Positions 5,668 through 7,877 of a stretch of 7,877 nt of DNA are shown here, piece by piece. The first letter of the stretch is position 1, and each line of letters begins with the position of its first letter. The translations under genes and the position numbers were made by a program. Below the pieces are notes generated by a model. That model ran no database searches. It was not told where the DNA came from and worked only from the letters and a program-made list of their open reading frames with translations. The DNA is taken from positions 1 to 7,877 of the forward strand of contig JAEDIW010000074.1 of the NCBI GenBank assembly GCA_016296655.1, in the 5' to 3' direction. The stretch comes from Treponema sp. (GTDB lineage: Bacteria; Spirochaetota; Spirochaetia; Treponematales; Treponemataceae).

Positions 5668-6567
5668 ATGGCATTAATTCCTTTTACTAAACAAGCAATT
5701 TCATATAATGATCAACTTTCTCATCTGGAACAATTAGGTCTGATTATTAAGGATAAGAAAAAAGCATTGAACTACCTGGAAACTGTAGGGTATTACAGAT
5801 TAAGAGGTTATATGGTTCCTTTTTTCGAAAGTCCTTCTATTCACAAATATAAGCAAGGTATTACATTTGAAAATATTCTTGATTTATATAAATTTGATAG
5901 GGAATTAAGAATTTTAGTTTTTTCTGCTATTGAAAAAATTGAAGTCGCTGTTCGCTGCCAACTTGTTTATAATTACTCGATGGACTTGAATAATCCATTT
6001 TGGCTTAATGATTCATCTTTATTCACAGATCAAAAGAAATATAATGATACATTTAAGGGAATCAAAAATCTTGTAGCTAGATCGAAAGATGTATTTATTT
6101 CTCATTTTTATTCAACATATTCAGATCCTGTTCCTCCAGCTTGGATGACTTTCGAAGTAATGCAAATGGGACAGTTATCTGTTTTGTATGAAATATTGGC
6201 TAAATCTACAACACACAAGAAGATAGCTTCATATTTTGGTGTAACTGAAACGGTTTTAATTTCTTGGCTCCATATGCTTGTTTATGTAAGAAATGTTAGT
6301 GCACATCATGCAAGATTATGGAATAAGAAACTTAGAATTGCAGCAAAGATGCCTCAAAAAACTTTATATCCTTGGGTTTCACCAAGTAAAAATCTTTCTG
6401 GAGATAACTTTTATTCTGTTTATTGTGTTTTGTGTTATGTATTGAAGATTATTGCTCCAAATAATAAGTTTTCTAAGAAATTCAAAAAATTATTGAGAAA
6501 ATATAGAGTTGTTAATCCAGATTACATGGGATTCCCAAAAAATTGGAAAAGGGAACATATTTTATAA
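5668..6567 (+). CDS. abiF: Abi_2/AbiF-family HEPN abortive-infection protein (toxin)
   Basis: A 299-residue Abi_2 family protein (AbiD/AbiF type), expected to be a cytoplasmic HEPN ribonuclease that halts growth on phage infection. Landmarks: an N-terminal helix and LETVGYYRLRGYMVPF (37-52), FDRELRILVFSAIEKIEVAVR (76-96), and the HEPN catalytic motif RNVSAHH (R208, H213 or H214) followed by ARLWNK. The length is full for the family and no frameshift is seen. I start at the ATG at 5668: the frame is open upstream to a TTG at 5578, but that stretch is promoter and structured RNA and would encode an atypical hydrophobic leader. There is no Shine-Dalgarno sequence; nine Ts precede the ATG, so expression probably needs read-through of the RNA terminator. 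The gene is visibly AT-richer than the helicase unit, which suggests horizontal transfer. AbiD is the alternative name. Confidence 0.92.
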   Translation: MALIPFTKQAISYNDQLSHLEQLGLIIKDKKKALNYLETVGYYRLRGYMVPFFESPSIHKYKQGITFENILDLYKFDRELRILVFSAIEKIEVAVRCQLVYNYSMDLNNPFWLNDSSLFTDQKKYNDTFKGIKNLVARSKDVFISHFYSTYSDPVPPAWMTFEVMQMGQLSVLYEILAKSTTHKKIASYFGVTETVLISWLHMLVYVRNVSAHHARLWNKKLRIAAKMPQKTLYPWVSPSKNLSGDNFYSVYCVLCYVLKIIAPNNKFSKKFKKLLRKYRVVNPDYMGFPKNWKREHIL

Positions 6568-6587
6568 AACAAAAAGACAAAAATTCA

Positions 6588-6795
6588 ATGGCAGCTTACG
6601 AATATTGCAAACAGATTGTAGTCGAATCCTCTCAATCGGACGAACATTTTGATTCAATAGATGAACTTCCTTTATTGCTTTCAGATAAAAATTCCTATAT
6701 TCATTAAGGATATTGATTTAAGTAAATATAAAGACAGTATGAGTCCTTTGATAAAAAGAGATGCTGAAGAATTATTGAAAATCATTGGAGAGTAG
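6588..6795 (+). pseudogene. Unrecognised gene remnant, frameshifted
   Basis: From ATG 6588 a frame of 39 codons reads MAAYEYCKQIVVESSQSDEH and on to a TAA at 6705. Removing one base there continues smoothly as KDIDLSKYKDSM to IKRDAEELLKIIGE and a TAG at 6793, about 69 residues in total of soluble, acidic, helical character. The first frame is also open upstream past the end of the Abi gene (a TTG lies at 6543), so the original start is unclear, and there is no good ribosome binding site at 6588. I do not recognise the family. It could be a broken antitoxin or a tail of a larger gene. Confidence 0.35.
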
Positions 6796-6876
6796 GGTAT
6801 GCCATTAAGACAATTAAAGCAAAAATAATCCTTGACCAAAGCCGAACGACTAATATTCATCTTTTAGGAAGAGATT
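6796..6876 (+). other. Short stretch without a convincing gene
   Basis: An open frame here ends AIKTIKAKIILDQ to LLGRDYENN and a TGA at 6888, overlapping the start of the HipB-like fragment; a nine-codon MPLRQLKQK frame begins at 6799. Neither is recognisable. The AGGAAGAG at 6866-6873 is the ribosome binding site of the following fragment. TTGACC in this stretch lacks a properly spaced -10 box. Confidence 0.25.
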
Positions 6877-6999
6877 ATGAAAATAACTGATGCTGCATCC
6901 CTAGGAAATGCAATCCGTTCACGTAGAAAAGAACTCAAATACACTCAGGGTTATATTTCCGAAATCAAACACAAAGTGCTACAAGGAAAAAGGCTTTGA
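6877..6999 (+). pseudogene. Truncated HipB-like (XRE helix-turn-helix) regulator
   Basis: The 40-codon frame starts MKITDAASLGNAIRSRRKEL and continues KYTQGYISE, which is the first helix and start of the second in XRE/HipB-type regulators: such proteins typically read LG..IR..RK..GYTQ..ISE. After ISE (6963) the sequence changes abruptly to IKHKVLQGKRL and stops, so the recognition helix and everything after it is gone. A good ribosome binding site (AGGAAGAG) precedes the ATG. In intact loci such a gene is the antitoxin and autorepressor paired with a HipA kinase; no hipA is present. Call: antitoxin remnant cut by recombination near 6963. Confidence 0.65.
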
Positions 7000-7081
7000 C
7001 GGCCGCCGGGAATGTTTGGAAATTTAAAACTGCAGGAAAGGTTTTGAGATTCTTGAAAAAACTTATGAGGAAGAAAAATGA
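6965..7081 (+). pseudogene. C-terminal remnant of an unrecognised gene coupled to the acetyltransferase
   Basis: In a different frame from the HipB fragment, codons from 6965 read KCYKEKGFDGRRECLEI, meet a TAA at 7025, and resume as NCRKGFEILEKTYEEEK to a TGA at 7079 that overlaps the acetyltransferase ATG (ATGA). Such an overlap is typical of a former operon partner. The family is not recognised. The evidence is only the protein-like texture and the stop-start overlap. Confidence 0.3.
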
Positions 7082-7512
7082 GCGAGTACAAAATTGTAGA
7101 AAATCAGTTAAATGCTGAAGACTTTAAAGCACTTTTTAAGGATGCAGGATGGGGGAATCCTTGTGAGAAAATGTTTGAAGTCTCTCTAAAGAAATCTTAT
7201 GCAACTTTTAGTGTTCTTGATGGTGATAAAGTAATTGGCTGTGCACGTCTTCTTGGAGATGGAGCAATGGCTTTCTTTGTAAAAGATGTGATAATAAAAT
7301 CTGAGTTCAGAGGTAAAGGCATCGGTAAAATGCTTATGACTTACGTTGAAGATTTTATCAAGCGTCAGATTGAACCTGGCTGGTGGACTTGTGTGGAATT
7401 AATGTCGGCAGGTGGAAAGGAACCATTCTACGAAAAACTGGGATTTGAAAGACGTCCTACTGAAAATCGTGGTGCAGGTATGATGAAGATGGTTGGAAGG
7501 AAAGAAAAATGA
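7078..7512 (+). CDS. GNAT-family N-acetyltransferase
   Basis: A complete 144-residue single-domain GNAT enzyme that moves an acetyl group from acetyl-CoA to an amine; the substrate is unknown. Visible parts: the fold begins SVLDGDKVIGCARLLGDG (45-62) as the antiparallel strands, the acyl-CoA pyrophosphate loop is EFRGKGIGKML (76-86, with R78, G81, G83), and GGKEPFYEKLGFERRP (112-127) is the C-terminal motif B. The length is usual for small GNATs. AGGAAG (7068-7073) supports the ATG, which overlaps the stop of an upstream remnant by ATGA. Its own stop overlaps the ATG of a second, truncated GNAT in the same way, so it was part of a tightly packed operon. Aminoglycoside or polyamine activity cannot be claimed from sequence. 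Confidence 0.93.
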   Translation: MSEYKIVENQLNAEDFKALFKDAGWGNPCEKMFEVSLKKSYATFSVLDGDKVIGCARLLGDGAMAFFVKDVIIKSEFRGKGIGKMLMTYVEDFIKRQIEPGWWTCVELMSAGGKEPFYEKLGFERRPTENRGAGMMKMVGRKEK

Positions 7513-7562
7513 ATTACAGGCTGATGCAAATTTCTGATTATGATTCAATTTACTTTCGATGA
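7509..7562 (+). pseudogene. N-terminal stub of a second GNAT acetyltransferase
   Basis: Beginning at an ATGA overlap with the preceding gene, 17 codons read MNYRLMQISDYDSIYFR and stop at 7560. MNYR.M...DYDSIY is the typical first strand and helix of a GNAT enzyme; normally a LW.....GMGL-type segment follows. The rest is missing and unrelated sequence follows, so this is a truncated gene. Confidence 0.6.
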
Positions 7563-7632
7563 AATTCATAATGGATTACTTGATGCATTGAAAGAAAGTG
7601 CAGGGGAGCTGGAAGAAAAAGGTTTTGCCTAG
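7540..7632 (+). other. Small open frame, MIQFTFDEIHNGLL onward, unrecognised
   Basis: A 30-codon frame starting inside the truncated GNAT reads MIQFTFDEIHNGLLDALKES then AGELEEKGFA and a TAG at 7630. The same frame goes on for 21 further codons (TGDIADKIERQG onward) into the next gene. It looks like an acidic helical tail of another gene joined to the GNAT stub near 7546. It has no ribosome binding site of its own and is probably not expressed as such. Confidence 0.25.
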
Positions 7633-7678
7633 ACAGGTGATATTGCTGATAAAATAGAGAGACAAGGAGTAATTCATC

Positions 7679-7877
7679 ATGATAATAGAAACAAATAGAC
7701 TTTTTTTACGTGAGTATAAATTTGATGACTATGATGCTTTGTATGAAATAGTCTCAGATGCAGAAACAATGCAGCATTATCCTGCACCTTTTGATGAAGA
7801 GAAAACCCGTGGCTGGATAAAATGGAATCTTGAAAACTACGAGAAATACGGTTTTGGACTTTGGGCTGTTGTATTGA
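7679..7877 (+). CDS. GNAT acetyltransferase, RimJ/RimL type, 5' part only
   Basis: The frame runs off the right edge after 66 codons. MIIETNRLFLREYKFDDYDA, then LYEIVSDAETMQHYPAPF, then a helix and YGFGLWAVVL is the classic N-terminal half of the Acetyltransf_3 (RimJ/RimL-like) group: TxRLxLRE, the D-x-x-x-L helix, the P-F turn and the GxGxWAV strand. AAGGAG (7664-7669) nine bases before the ATG is a strong ribosome binding site, so this gene looks intact as far as seen. Members acetylate protein N-termini or small amines; the substrate here is unknown. It is the third GNAT start in about 600 bases. Confidence 0.88.
   Translation, partial: MIIETNRLFLREYKFDDYDALYEIVSDAETMQHYPAPFDEEKTRGWIKWNLENYEKYGFGLWAVVL

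Noticed and set aside
7540..7678. TAG read-through protein
   Set aside because: The frame continues past the TAG, but it runs into the start of the next gene and has no start signal; a fragment tail is the simpler reading.

Overview
The window looks like a host-associated spirochaete, most likely a Treponema. This is an inference from the AT-rich base composition, the lipoprotein-type signal peptide with a loose lipobox, and the overall feel of the proteins; no ribosomal marker is present to prove it. A tRNA-Phe gene divides the window into two halves of different character.

Left half (1-4470), minus strand. A two-gene unit reads leftward: a CapA/PgsA-type metallophosphatase-fold lipoprotein (2700-4355) overlaps by 10 bases the start of a DEAH-box RNA helicase of the HrpA type (91-2709). 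Downstream of the helicase lie two similar 47-base hairpin units, at least one of which can act as a terminator. The 5' part of the capA-like frame is odd: it carries a stop-free GC-rich block of about 70 bases flanked by CTATCC direct repeats, next to a 13-base perfect inverted repeat. The true start of the lipoprotein is therefore uncertain. The divergent region 4356-4520 holds a candidate leftward promoter, several small repeats and a near-consensus promoter for the tRNA.

Centre (4521-4628). tRNA-Phe(GAA), without an encoded CCA end, is followed by a very strong intrinsic terminator.

Right half (4629-7877), plus strand, is accessory DNA made of whole and broken genes: a 56-residue helix-turn-helix protein like a transposase OrfA; the C-terminal ATPase end of a JetC/MksF-like SMC protein (Wadjet plasmid-defence type) with both ends missing; an intact Abi_2/AbiF-type HEPN protein; fragments of a HipB-like regulator and of unrecognised genes; and a run of GNAT acetyltransferases (one whole, one cut to 17 residues, one leaving the window). 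This resembles a defence and toxin-antitoxin hotspot next to a tRNA gene that has undergone repeated recombination.

The most interesting locus is 5578-6567. A good promoter (TTGACT, 17 bases, TATATT) drives a short structured RNA that ends in nine Ts directly against the ATG of the HEPN gene. This fits an RNA-antitoxin/AbiF-toxin pair, the family proposed as ancestral to Cas13. The RNA sequence here leaves the gene with no ordinary ribosome binding site, so toxin expression probably depends on terminator read-through.
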